20,635 bases of DNA, taken from positions 1 to 20,635 of the IMG/VR virus record IMGVR_UViG_3300034190_004471. One strand, written 5' to 3'. This DNA comes from a virus. Each line of letters opens with the position of its first letter. Within the stretch, counting starts at the first letter, position 1. The notes below the pieces were generated by a model that saw nothing but the letters and a program-made list of their open reading frames with translations, did not search any database and was not told the origin of the DNA. Below, in pieces: positions 20,598 through 20,635 of the stretch. The translations under genes and the position numbers were made by a program.

Positions 20598-20635
20598 GGA
20601 TAAAGTCCTAAAAAGTTATTAAAGTATTTTAATAT

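Noticed and set aside
1-20635. tRNA genes, CRISPR arrays, insertion sequences, integrase or attachment sites
   Set aside because: No cloverleaf-like segment, regularly spaced repeat, transposase or recombinase motif was seen; the coding density leaves no gap over 150 bases.

Overview
The window looks like part of the genome of an uncultured AT-rich marine tailed bacteriophage, probably a large lytic one. The support is as follows. All genes lie on the minus strand and nearly all overlap their neighbours by 1-38 bases. There is a phage-style replication set: DnaB-type helicase, compact DnaG-type primase, family A DNA polymerase and NAD-dependent ligase. There are also accessory genes typical of marine phages: two 2OG-Fe(II) oxygenases, an IscA/HesB-type Fe-S carrier, a DUF3310 protein, a PC4-like protein and a large glycan gene cluster. 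No structural, packaging, integrase, tRNA or CRISPR feature is visible. I cannot name the host; base composition and gene content are compatible with an AT-rich marine bacterium.

Transcription runs from high to low coordinates. (1) 20597 to about 11900 is a surface-sugar cluster. It holds a PglD/NeuD-like acyltransferase, a GT-A-like glycosyltransferase, two SAM methyltransferase-like proteins, a DegT-type sugar aminotransferase, a dTDP-glucose 4,6-dehydratase-like enzyme, an NAD-dependent sugar epimerase, two GT2-like and one GT4 glycosyltransferase, and a small two-helix membrane protein. The dehydratase, aminotransferase and acyltransferase form a plausible route to an N-acylated amino-dideoxy sugar. 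(2) 11941 to 7695 is a run of accessory genes: Fe-S carrier, AspH-like dioxygenase, an unidentified 452-residue protein, a 65-residue protein, a PC4-like ssDNA-binding protein, a SANT/Myb-like small protein, a DUF3310 protein and an SGNH-hydrolase-like protein. (3) 7648 to 5918 is an NAD-dependent DNA ligase behind its own candidate promoter. (4) 5771 to 5032 is a self-contained unit: sigma70-like promoter, 5' hairpin, a four-repeat SANT/HTH-like gene of conspicuously higher GC, and an intrinsic terminator. (5) 5029 to 4724 is a small acidic ORF with no visible ribosome-binding site. (6) 4665 to 1 is the replication operon with its own promoter: HTH protein, helicase, primase, 2OG oxygenase and DNA polymerase. 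The polymerase runs off the window edge.

The most notable points are the isolated, compositionally distinct four-repeat gene; a shared TCTTGCT -35 element in the three intergenic gaps; two perfect 15-bp inverted repeats buried in sugar-cluster genes; the zinc-finger-less ligase; and the polymerase with a UDG-fold-like N-terminus. All functional names rest on motifs read by eye; no database search was possible.
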